NCBI GenBank assembly: GCA_023105745.1
Contig: JALGQZ010000001.1
Coordinates: forward strand, 48,297,662-48,361,661
Length of the DNA: 64,000 bases
Direction of reading: 5' to 3'
Origin: Austropuccinia psidii
Lineage: Eukaryota; Basidiomycota; Pucciniomycetes; Pucciniales; Sphaerophragmiaceae
Shown: positions 21,372 to 31,737 of the stretch, piece by piece
How the letters are laid out: the number at the start of each line of letters is the position of its first letter
How positions within the stretch are numbered: position 1 is the first letter of the stretch
Notes under the pieces: generated by a model
Seen by the model: the letters and a program-made list of their open reading frames with translations, nothing else
Database searches by the model: none
What the model was told of the DNA's origin: nothing
Translations under genes and position numbers: made by a program

Positions 21372-23226
21372 ATGAACTCCAACTACTATAACAGTTCTTC
21401 TTCAGGTGAATTTGCAGAATCAAGTGAGCCTGTTCTATTAATAGTAGTGAATCAACAATATGAGCACATTAGACAACTTGAACAGAAAATAGATAGCCAT
21501 GATCAAAACTTAGAAGCCCTACTCAACAAATTCAACCTTCAAGAAGATACAAGAAACACCTTGGCCAAATCCAAGGGGAAGGAAACACAAATGCAAAGAT
21601 TTCATTCAAAAAGTCGCAATAAACCTAAACCACGTAAACATAGCCCAACCAATGTATTAGCAAATAATCAAAATACCACGCTTAAGACACCACATAAGCA
21701 AAAACAAATTCTTTACCAACAAATCTCCACCTCATCTCAAAAGCAAAGCCCCAACCAACTTCTACAGAGTGAAATCCCTGAGGCATTTCAGCCTACAAAG
21801 GTAAAGTAATATTATTATTCAGATTGGGTATATATTCAAACTAACTTATGGCATTGATTGAAATTCCAGAAAGCATTCTGCGAGAACATCAAGCTTTTGT
21901 GGGGCCTAATCTACCAAAACTCTGTACCCATGTCCCCTGACTACACCATGTTGAAAGAATTCAATGCTTGCTTCTCCTTCTTGAGTGACATTGTGACTCA
22001 ATCAGAAAATCCTAATATGCTTCCATTGGTTCCTTTGGAAGAGATAATCACTTTAAGAAATACTCCACCAGGGAAGAAAAAAATTGGAAACACCATCATT
22101 CACATGACTAATTTTTTGATAAAATATGTTGTTGCATCTCTAGCAAGACTTGGTATTCATTGTTGGGCTCCAGATCTTAATGAGGCAAGCAATACACTCT
22201 ATAATGAAGCATGCAGAGTCAGTGCTTTACAAACATTTCATCAAATTGCTATCAGTGGAGCATATGAGTACATGAATATAAACTTAGTATATCTTGACAA
22301 TATTCAGCTACTCACCAATATTTACAACCACTTTGTTCACTGGTATATGGCCCAACAATCCAAGAAAGAGGCCAAAGAAGCTGGAAAGCATGCAAAAGAT
22401 CAAGAAAGAAGAGCAGTGTTGCGATCCAGACTGAGGGTTAGTAATAGTTGATTCTAAATATGGAAACGTTGACTGACCAAGTTGATATTTTATTCTTCAG
22501 CTTAAAAATCTTAGGTATAGATTTGCTTTTGCCAATGGGTTTCCAAACAGATATCTGATAATCTTAGCAGATCCTGAGGCACACAGAAAGGATGAATTTG
22601 ATCCAATAAGGAATAAATATATGATCAAAAATCTGGAATGCTGTTCTGAGAAGGCCACCATTTTAATGCACAGGGTCGATGAAGAGATTGCTAAGGCTGA
22701 AAGTACTAGCAGAAAGAAGAGCCAAAGGCGTGAACGCCATACTGCAGAAGATGGAAGGGCATCAATGAGCAAAGTGGCTCCCAAAGGCCTTCCAATTGAC
22801 TTCTACAATCCAGATTGGTTTAAAAATTGCACTTCTGGCCAGAAAAGATCAATTGCTGAAATCCATATGATTGCATTCCTTCCAGACGTGTCAAAATCAC
22901 TTCTGGTAAAACCCCACCCTGATGAAAGGCTAAGTGACAAACAATTTACTGCCTTACATTGGGAGGAAGTAATTGAAGCCTATGATATATCACATGAAAT
23001 ACAAAATGACAATGAGTTAGATACTGAAGATAGCGATGGGCTTGAAGTTATAGCTTCTGAAGAAATTGATGATGAGGAAGAAATAAACAATGAAAACAAC
23101 CATCAAGAAAAACAATATGATCACCTTTTAGATTTTGATATTGAAATGCAAGATGCTGAAAGTGACAATACACTCCAACAATTGCAAAATAGTTTTTTCA
23201 GCCTTCCAAATGAATGGAGCTCCTGA
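21372..23226 (+). CDS. Accessory protein of the DNA transposon (three exons)
   Basis: Predicted 573-aa protein from exons 21372-21800, 21870-22436 and 22501-23226. Introns are 69 and 64 nt, with donors AAG|GTAAAG and AGG|GTTAGT and acceptors TTCCAG and CTTCAG. Both are phase 0, and the first has a CTAAC branch site. The N-terminus is polar with a short coiled coil (EHIRQLEQKIDSHDQNLEAL) and a basic K/R/Q-rich tail. The middle is helical (NTIIHMTNFLIKYVVASLARLG). The last exon has KGLPIDFYNPDWFK, a KSQRRERH basic patch, HPDERLSDKQFTALHWEEV and a strongly acidic C-terminus. No catalytic motif recognised. The exon set is undamaged, unlike the neighbouring transposase. I have an impression of similar proteins beside Tnp2-like genes in rusts but cannot verify it. 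Confidence 0.75.
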
Positions 23227-23749
23227 AAATGGGCAGCATATATAGATAGCTGTTTGCGTAATTCTTGTTGTAACTAAAAGCAAAAAAAATCAGAAAATTC
23301 ACTCTCACATCTGTATTAGTTATCACGTTAGAAATTTTACATTCCATGAATTGTTATTTGAGGTTATATAGTCTTAAGAGGTCTTTCAAATCAAACAAAT
23401 GTTTTTTGTGGTGTAAATAGGAATTCGGATTGGTTGGATGAAAATTGATAAAAGATATAGATTTTTGGTTTTGTTGGTTTGATATGATTAAGTAATTTTG
23501 ATATTTTATTGGGATTTACCTGAGTGTGAATAGAAACTTTGTAAGCTTGAATTATTAAAAACAACATTTTCTTAATATTCAACCAAAACGTGGGTGATTT
23601 CCAATATGAGTTAAATATTGAGAAAGAGGCCAATTTAATCAATGACTTTGTTAGTCCTACAAAATAACGTGAAGAGATCTGAAGGAGAGAAAACTTCCTT
23701 TTAAAAAGAACTCATGTTCTTAACACAGAGAGGAAAAAATTAAAATTTT
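23227..23749. other. Convergent intergenic region in the DNA transposon
   Basis: About 520 bp between the 3' ends of the two converging genes; AT-rich. Probably holds both 3' UTRs. No other feature seen. Confidence 0.4.
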
Positions 23750-26675
23750 CTAATCAAAATGCTCCAGTCCCACCATTTTGTTAATGGGGAGAGCTAGGAT
23801 ACTTGGATCTTTGAAGCCCAAAGACCATGCAGGGACGTTTATGTATACCCCTAGCCCTGAAATTTCCAATATTGATATGAAACCAACCGTATACTTTATT
23901 TCCAAATTTTTGAGTTGCCACTGATCTAAAAAAGAAGCTACGCCTTCAAATCCTACCTCTTCATTTTTCACATTGTCCAACCAATGTACCATCAAGATGG
24001 GTCCTTTGTGAATTTTATCGTCTCCTAAGTCAAGAATATGCATGATCTTGGCAAATTTAATATCTGACTCCCCTTTCCTAACGTAAATAATGTTGTTGGG
24101 TGGTCGTCTAGAAATTTTAAGTCCAAAACGCCATGAGAGATACCAATTTTCAGTTGCAAAACATCTCAAAACCACCGAGCCACATGGATGTGGTAATTTG
24201 CGATAATCACAGAGCATTGGTTGAGATCTTTGTAAATGATTCAAAATCTGGATATATGACACATCATCTGAAATATTTTTCTTTCTGCATGAAGAACGAG
24301 ACTTGCTAGAAGCAGTCAAGTGTAATTGAGGATCCAACTTTTGAAGCCTTTGCAGCTGGCCAAATTTCTCCATGATGGTTTGTTCAGAGCTTCCTAAAAT
24401 CTCACAGAAGCAAAATAGTAAGATTTTCAAAAATATTTATCAATTTTTGTAGAAGCACCGTTTAATGAATTGGTTTTCAACTTTTGAAGAATTCCAACCA
24501 GCCTTTCTCCACCATATTCTGATATTCCATTGAGTGAGCCCCAGCTTGATAGCTGTTCGGGTATGTGCATAGCATAATGATGATTGGGAATAGTTCTAAC
24601 ATTGGGGGATAGTACATCGGAGGTTGTTTGATATGTGTTGTAAGCCTGAGAAAACAGCTGTCCATCTTTTTGGGTTACAGATCATGCTCCAACAATTTGA
24701 GTGCATTGAATCAGCATGCTAATGTTGATAATAAGCAAGTGATTTTTTGGTCCTAGATCCCAGAAAATATCTAAAATAGTCAATGGTAGGTAAATGCTAA
24801 ATAAGACCGACCATTCATTTGCTTTCAGCTTTCCATTTGATGCTGTACCCATTCCTACTGGAATACAACAGATGCCTTCTGGAACAACCACTTCATTTAG
24901 TCGCTTTTTGAGTCTGTTGATTACTTCTTGAGGAAGATAACATTTAATATCAAAGCTATCCTCATTTTCAGATTGAAGGTTGTCCTGCATTAGTGTATCT
25001 GATCCTGAATCGGATACTTCTGAATTTTTTGCTATGTTTTTTATTACTTCTGAATCAAAGCCCCATCGATAGCAAAAATGGTGCTGGAGAACACCTTCAT
25101 ACCAGTTGTGAAGGACACCTAAACAAATATTGGTGACTGGATCCCAATATGGCAATTGATTCATCTCGGACCATCGAATCCCAGTGTATTGAGAGATTTT
25201 TTGTTGCACCTTGTTAGTTTTTGCATTATGCCATCTATGAGATGCACTTAAAACAGCCCTTCCATTTTGCAGCTTCCCAAGTTTCAAATCCGATTGTTCA
25301 TTGGCTTTCAACTCACACCACAAACAAAAATATTTTTCTGAATGTGACATAAATCCTCCAACTTTGTGAGTTGCTACAATATCTCCAACTAAGCCAACCA
25401 ACTTGACAGTAATCTTTTGTCCATGTGGATAATTTGGGGTATTGATATTGACACCATGGTTTAATTCTATGAGTTCATCAATTAGTGGCTTCAAGACATT
25501 GTTTATTGTAATCATATCTGGCTGGTTTTGTGAAGGTATCACCCCAGCCAGACAGGTATTCTGCTGTTGAAATTGCTCTCTTGGTCGCAGGTTGAGGCAA
25601 TGGAGAGCTAGTATTCCCATTGAAGCTTTCTTACCTGAAATTTTGTTTCCTCTTGGGTTGAACCAGTCTACAGAAAGACTAAAACCTAATTCAAGACTTT
25701 TGCTTGATGATGATTGAAATGGAAAAAGGTTTCTCCAAACTTCCCCTTGTGATACATTGGAAATAATATCACTTTGGTGGATAGATAGTTCCCATTTCCA
25801 GTCGTTGATGCCCTTTTCAATGCCTGGAACATGGAGAAACCCCTCTATCCAAGAGAGTAAAGATTGTGAAAAAAAACTTGCTTGTGGGATATGAATACAT
25901 GGCTGTCCTTGTAAACAAATGTGGCGTGTTCTGCAATGTTGATCTTGAGAGGTAGAATTTTATGACGTAAAATGGATGTCACCCAAAGGCTGTATTTTAG
26001 GTGGGCTCAAAATCTCAATTCAACACGGAGGACCAGTAACAGTGGGTTTTTAAATGCAATCATCTGGGGCCACTTCAATGTCGTAAAGTGAGTAACACTG
26101 CGGGCAGCACACATGCTGTTCAAATGGAAAGTTGAGCCCTATTTGTTTTGAGATGGTTCGAACATTGCATGGTACATTGATTTGTGGAATTTTGCCCAAA
26201 AAGGTTTGAAAAAGACAATGTTGAAGGATATTGACAAGCATATCTCAGGCGTTTTGGCAATTATCTCTGCTAAGTCCACAAGAGAGATATAACCACATGA
26301 TAAAATGGGTGATAAGAGCTGAAAAAAAAACACCTATTTAGACTATAACATTAACGCAATATTAAAACCGAATTAGAACATACTAATGATGGTTGATTTG
26401 AAAGCCTTTTTGTTTCTTGGAGCAGTTGTATGTGAGTTTTCATTTGATTCTTCATGGTCAATTGAGGACTGCGTAGTAAGGTCCTCATTTGGATGTAGTG
26501 ATATTAGAGGAGACAAATTATTAAAATCTAATTCAGCCTGTTTTGATGGGTTATTGCGCCAATGCCTTCTTTGAGTGCTGGGATCAACAAAAATTCCATG
26601 GCAAGTTTGTCCATTGGAACAGGTTATAGAATTCTTCCTGCAGCTTGTGCAGGTGCAAAAGTCCATGACGTGCAT
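23750..26675 (-). pseudogene. Tnp2/Plavaka-like transposase, damaged
   Basis: Starts near 26675 with a cysteine-rich N-terminus (FCTCTSCRKN, CSNGQTCHG, then STQRRHW). A predicted intron follows (26383-26319, donor ATTA|GTATGT, acceptor TTTTCAG). Then come CGLSRDNC, FEQHVCCPQCYSLYD, and the catalytic core: FSLSVDWFNPRGNKISGKK, VGDIVATHKVGGF, an HC-type segment FCLWCELK and LHNWYEGVLQHH (D, D, E candidates). The core frame 25620-24682 is followed by an IPNHHYAMHIPEQL region and, after another intron, a C-terminal region 24430-23750 (DLGDDKIHKGPILMVHWL). In-frame stops break it: TGA near 26236, TAA near 26056, and TGA near 24687 where TGG is expected. Some could be unrecognised introns, but several are not. 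Confidence 0.75.
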
Positions 26676-27143
26676 TTTTGAGAAATTGAATTTTGAAAAT
26701 TTTTACAGTTGATTTGAAAAGTGAATTAGAGAAATAAAAAATGAAAAATCCGAGCAAAACGTTTGTGAGAATAAGGAGATCATGCAAATTGTGGAATTGT
26801 GATAGCAGAGAGAATGAGGGAAAAAAACAGAGGGGGTAACCAAAAAAGGAGTTTTGGAATTGTGATATTGATTATTGAGAAGTACTAAAGTTAGAGGGCT
26901 AAGAGAAAAAGAGAAAAGAAAATTTTGAAATTATAATAGGAGAGGGAATCAGGGGGAAAGATTTAGGATGAAACAAAAAGAGAGAATTGCGGATTTAATC
27001 TGTAGAAATCCATAGAAAGCTAAAGAAAAATTATGCGTGAAAAACAATAGAAATCCATGGAATAAAATCACTTAAGTGAAGTAGAGCTGTGGCAAGGAAC
27101 TAAATACAATAATGCATACGTCATTGAATAGCCACTTGCAAGT
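26676..27143. other. Transposase 5' flank
   Basis: About 470 bp, purine-rich on the plus strand (many GAGAG and AAAG runs), between the transposase start and the right TIR. Probably holds its promoter; no TATA box I would defend. Confidence 0.35.
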
Positions 27144-27189
27144 GTCCGGGTGACGTACAACTGCATACATCACCCAATTTCCGGGGGTG
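27144..27189 (-). repeat. Right TIR of DNA transposon
   Basis: Reverse complement begins CACCCCCGGAAATTGGGTGA and also holds an internal inverted repeat (GGGTGATGTA with TACGTCACCC). Confidence 0.8.
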
Positions 27190-27289
27190 TCAATGGTAGA
27201 ATAACTGCTTGTGGTGCATCAATGGAAAAACTAAATATCATTGATTGCATGAAAAGCTGATGACGGGGGTTCAACTCCCTCACTCAGAC
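27190..27289 (+). pseudogene. 3' part of tRNA-like gene split by the DNA transposon
   Basis: Continues the gene begun at 20583: ATGGTAGAATAACTGCTTGT, an intron-like AT-rich insert, then box B GGGGGTTCAACTCCC and an acceptor strand ACTCAGA with one mismatch to TCCGAGT. Lies head-to-head with the uninterrupted copy at 27391-27501. Confidence 0.75.
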
Positions 27290-27390
27290 TTATTTTATTT
27301 GAGACACCTTTTTGGTGACAGTCAAAACTTTCATCCAAAATTTTCAGAGACTCAGTGAGCTGAATTTTGAATGAAATTTGAAAGATAAAA

Positions 27391-27501
27391 GTCCAAGTGA
27401 GGGAGTCGAACCCCCATCATCAGCTTTTAATGAAATCAATGATATTTAGTTTTTCCATTGTTGCGCCACAAGCAGTTATTCTACCGTTGAACTAACTCGG
27501 A
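27391..27501 (-). tRNA. tRNA-like gene with intron-like insert, isotype unresolved
   Basis: The minus strand shows acceptor TCCGAGT/ACTTGGA (7 bp, one G-T), D arm GTTC..GAAT with box A TAGTTCAACGG, and T arm GGGGG-TTCGACT-CCCTC with a perfect box B GGTTCGACTCC. A TTTT terminator follows the C discriminator. About 40 extra nt sit in the anticodon arm. The best anticodon reading is TT-GTG-G (His-like), but the 3' half (AAGCTGATGA) pairs poorly with ACTGC, so the isotype is open. It also gives the empty site of the transposon. Confidence 0.6.
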
Positions 27502-29831
27502 TTAATATAGTTTTTTTGTCTCAATTATCCTATATGAAGGCCATTAAAATGCTTAGTTTTTTAATCGCACAAAACTATCTCAGCCTCAAATATTTTCTCT
27601 CGAACTAATTATGCAAATTAAACCAATCAGGACGGCACTACTTGACCCATTAAGGTGATTCCTCTTCAAGAAAGGTATATTGAGCAGGGAATAATCCACT
27701 CTTCCTTTATTAATTAAATATTCAAATCTTAAACTTAAGTTTCGAAATTAAATAAAGGTGGTTAAAGTAGAAAGTGGCCTATGTATAAATAATTATTCGC
27801 AAATGAAACTAAGTTTTTTTTTGAGAAACTTCATTAGAAACACGGTCTATTTTGGTTAAATTCAAGAAAGGTTTTCTCATTTTTTGTAGAATTGCTCTTT
27901 ATTTGATAAAATTTTGATCTTTTTGTAAAATAATCATTAATATTGGCTAGCTTAATAATAATTACCCAGAATTTTATTCACTTGACATATGAATGGTAAA
28001 GTCAAAATATTTCAGTGAGTGTTTCTTATTTAATGACTATTGTTGATGAATATTTGAAATCCAATCACTGCTTATTGAAAATAAAAAATTAAATCACGAT
28101 AAAATATTTCCGCTTCATCTTCTCAGAACTCAACTACGTATACATATCTAGCAAAACTCATTAAGCTAGAAAAAACCATGTATCAACAGAATGTACTTAA
28201 GAGACAAATGCAAAGGTGAAATTCTTAAAGAAGCGCAATTCTGATATATGTAGGAGTGAATTTTGTGAGAAGGCTCAATTCTAAGCTTTCAAATATTGTT
28301 TAATGGATTCCAAATTAATAATGGGAGCGCTAAAACCGTCATCCCCTTACCCATCTCGGAAGATTAATTAATTGTCCAACCATTTTCTTAAAGTAAAGAA
28401 TTTAAAAGAAATGAATTTTGAACTCTAGCAAAGATATACGTTTATTACCAAAATGAATTCCTCTAGGAAGAAATATATAATTTTTAGGAAAACTTCCAAA
28501 ATCGATATACAATTATTCAGAATGGATTCAACCTAAGGTAAAGAGCTTGAAATATGATTCCTCAAGTACTTTTCATACTTTAATGTTGAAGAAATTCCTT
28601 GTCAAAAATACAGAGTTATTTATTTTAACCTATTTTAAGAAGACTCTAGCTTCCCTTTGAATATATGTGCGTTTCATAAATATCAAATATCTTTGAATAT
28701 GATACCTTTAGTTCTTTGAAATTATACCAAGATTTATGATATAAAATGGTATTTGATACTCTAAGAATGGGGCCTTGTTTTAAAGTTCATTTTCCCGCCA
28801 AAACAATATGATGGAGTGTCCTACAATTGTAAATGAGAATATAATAAGAGATAAGAGGAGACAAATTGAAAATACTTTTTAATCTCTACAGCCAACACCA
28901 AATTCTCTTATTTTTTTTAAAAAGCTTCAATTATTAAGTATTTTTCAGTCAGAAATCTTACAGTAGCGAGGGAAAGAGCACAATGAAAATAAAAATTAGA
29001 GATTTGATGTGGAAGAGGTAAAACTTAGTAATAATTTTATTAAAGAAAATAATGATGGATATAAAGAATATAGAATATGAATAAAACGGTTCTCTTTTTC
29101 GATAAAGAAAGCTGACAGTATTTATATTACGAGAAATATATCAAAAAAAATTTACTGGTATTGTTTCCATTCATACACTTACAATGTTTTTCATTTTTGA
29201 GCTGATATGATAAAAAGACTTACATGATAAGAAATTTGACAACGTAATATAAAAACCAATGAAAGAGGTATTCAGAGAGGGAAAAATTGAATTTTTATAT
29301 GTATAAAAGGAAATCCTAAAAATTTAATTTGCAACTATCCCTACATATCTTTCTGATATTATTTACCTCTGTCTCCAATAGCTTGGTTTTTCTGAATATA
29401 TGCAACTATCAAGAGTGAATTTCTAGAAAGTCATTAGAGGTATGTGAGGATTTCTCTATTGAGAATATATATAATCCAAATTCATAAAGGGGCATAAAGA
29501 AATATTGAAATCTCTGGTGAAGAAGTAAGCTTAATATTTGCAGAGGCTTCTAATAGAATTACTATAAAACAGGAGTACTTTGACTTTTGTTATTAGATAT
29601 TTAATAGAATGCTCAATAATGCAGAATAAATAAAAATTGCTTAGCTTTATAATTGAATTACTATCCATTAAGAAATGACCATATATCTTTCAAAAATGAG
29701 GTATATTATTGTGAGCTATTATTATACTTTGGGAGAGTAAACTTAGCCAGTTATGAAAGAAAAAAATCAATTTTTGGAGAAAAAATTCAACATTTGTTTT
29801 AAAGAATTACTAATATCCCAATAAGAGCCTT
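27502..29831. other. AT-rich spacer
   Basis: About 2.3 kb with stops in all frames, no recognisable gene, and no clear match to other parts of the window that I could find. Confidence 0.5.
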
Positions 29832-31360
29832 GTGATATATTTTTCACAACCACAGGGAAGAGCCCTCCCAATTGGTGTTTGAAGAAAATTCAAGCCTCCA
29901 CAAATATATTCCCGATTGGCCATATTATCATCGATAGGAAAATTTTCCTTGTATGGGCTTCAATGGCCTTTGGGACACAACCACATTCTCTGGCCATTCA
30001 TGGCCCTCAGGCCATATCATGTTAAATTTTTACCTTTGGCCAATTCTTCACCCTCCAAACCCCAGGGCATTTCCTTGATTTTGGGTTCTGGGGATCTTTG
30101 ACCCCTGGCCCACCCCATTTGATGGGGGGGTCTGGGCTTTTTAGGAACCCTACAGACTCTACAGCACATGGGAAATGGGACTAATCAGGCCCCTTTTGGC
30201 CTAATTCTAATTAAGCCAAAAGGGGAAAAGGGGGAAGCCCACCTGAGCCAGGAGTTTGGCGCAAATTGGGCCAAGGACCAAGAAACACAAATTGGAAATA
30301 AACACCCATGGCCTCTGGAAACCACAAGAGGCCATTGGCTCAGGTCGAGAAGGGTTTTCCCTCAATTCAAGGGGAGCCCTCTTCCTCAGTTATGAACCCT
30401 GCACAGCAGGAACCAGGAATGTGGCATATATGGTATTATATATGATTATGCACCATTTTTTCTCAACAATCCAATGGTGATGGCTCCAGGTCCCCATTAT
30501 GTCATTTCAAATCAAGGCTCCAGGTCCAACACTCCACTTTGAAGGAAGGTTTCAGTCAGCCAGTTTTGCAATCCATGGTGGACATCAGAAGACCTTTCAA
30601 GGACACCACTCGGCTGGTCCTTCAGATGCTGGTTATTTAATTTCAACAGTATTCCCCCAAGGGAATACTGGCCCACGATTCTTCAAGGGTAATTTCAAGA
30701 GGTTTTTAATCATTCAAATCAGCTTTAAAGGTATTAAGCACTGCAGCACTTATTGGATAACTCAATTGGTCCATACAGGTGGTATTCAGGCAACCTGTAT
30801 GCCATTTGCCCATTTGGGCCAATTCATATTTGACTGTGGGAATTCAAGACACACAGTTCATTTATCAAGATTGCCAGATCTCTATTGACCAAAATCTGTC
30901 AATACAGCAGGGTGCTCAATCCTCCAGGAGCAGTCTTCAACTTCATATTTATTGGTCATATTTTCTTCCCTTGGGACCTTTTCCCCAGTTAATTAATATA
31001 TTGGATTTATTTTTATTCTTAATATCTTTTTCATTATTGAAAGTAAATAGTGATAATCTTAAGTAAGTCATTTTCACCTTTTTCTTCCCCTGTCAGTGGA
31101 TATTGGTGGTTCTATCCTTTGCTAAATCCATTGTTCTTTGTGGCAGGTTGAAACAGTTAATTGAGGATGAATATTTTTGGCTCTTTGGCCTTTGGCTTTC
31201 TGTTATTCTCTTTGCTCTTTGGCTTCCTTCTTATCTTTGTCATATCTTTTATTAGTCCCTTTTTGTCTGGAAGAAATATATTCTTCTTTTATTTCTGTAT
31301 TCTTTTGGAGCCCTCCAAATGAGTTCTAGATTCCTGAGTGCCAGGCCACCCTTGTTTTTT
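29832..31360. repeat. LTR-E, old LTR-like repeat (right, inverted copy)
   Basis: Inverted relative to 16731-17731 over 29832-30790. The outer part (about 30930-31360), read on the minus strand, is similar to the LTR of Element 5: both have GAGGGCTC, GGCACTCAG, CTGTTTCAACCTG and TTAATTAACTGGGGAAAAG in the same order. So it is probably a decayed solo LTR related to Element 5, longer at one end. Confidence 0.6.
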
Positions 31361-31737
31361 GTAGCCCTGGATGCTTTCTACACAATGGTACCTCATTTAA
31401 TATGGTTATCATTAAGTAAAGAAAAGTTATGCCATGTATAAGGTTCCTTATACATATTCATGATTTTGCCCAAAAACTGTATGGAGCTTGTGGGCCCCAT
31501 ACCTTTTTTTCTAGATGGGATATAAGGAAATTAATGCCACCATAAAATATCCCTGATGTTTCCCTTTCCAAATAGACCACACCTTAAGTATCTCACACTA
31601 AAAATGTAGAATTTGGATGAGAGCTCAATGTTTTATTCACCCTTATTTGACCTTAATTTGGCCATAACCTCTGTAGCTTTTATGTTAGCTCAATTTGGCT
31701 AGTCCTATTTGATAGCCCTAATTTAGAGCTTCAAATT
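31361..31737. other. LTR-like remnant beside LTR-A'
   Basis: Has short blocks typical of these LTRs (ATGCCACCATAAAATATCC, AGCTCAATTTGG) but no clear ends. It may be the left part of Element B's 3' LTR, split by the LTR at 31738. Confidence 0.3.

Larger units (their letters stand above)
20597..27189. mobile_element. CACTA-like (Plavaka/Tnp2-type) DNA transposon
   Basis: A 6593-bp element with terminal inverted repeats starting CACCCCCGGAAAT and a 3-bp duplication TCA on both sides (20594-20596 and 27190-27192). The uninterrupted tRNA-like gene next door shows the empty site with a single TCA, which fixes the ends. A 3-bp TSD and a Tnp2-like transposase fit the CACTA/EnSpm-Plavaka group; the CACCC end differs from classic CACTA. 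It carries two converging genes: an accessory gene on plus and a transposase on minus. Confidence 0.88.

Noticed and set aside
21143..21391. 82-codon hydrophobic frame upstream of the accessory gene
   Set aside because: AT-rich leader sequence; it overlaps the accessory start in another frame and shows no conserved feature.
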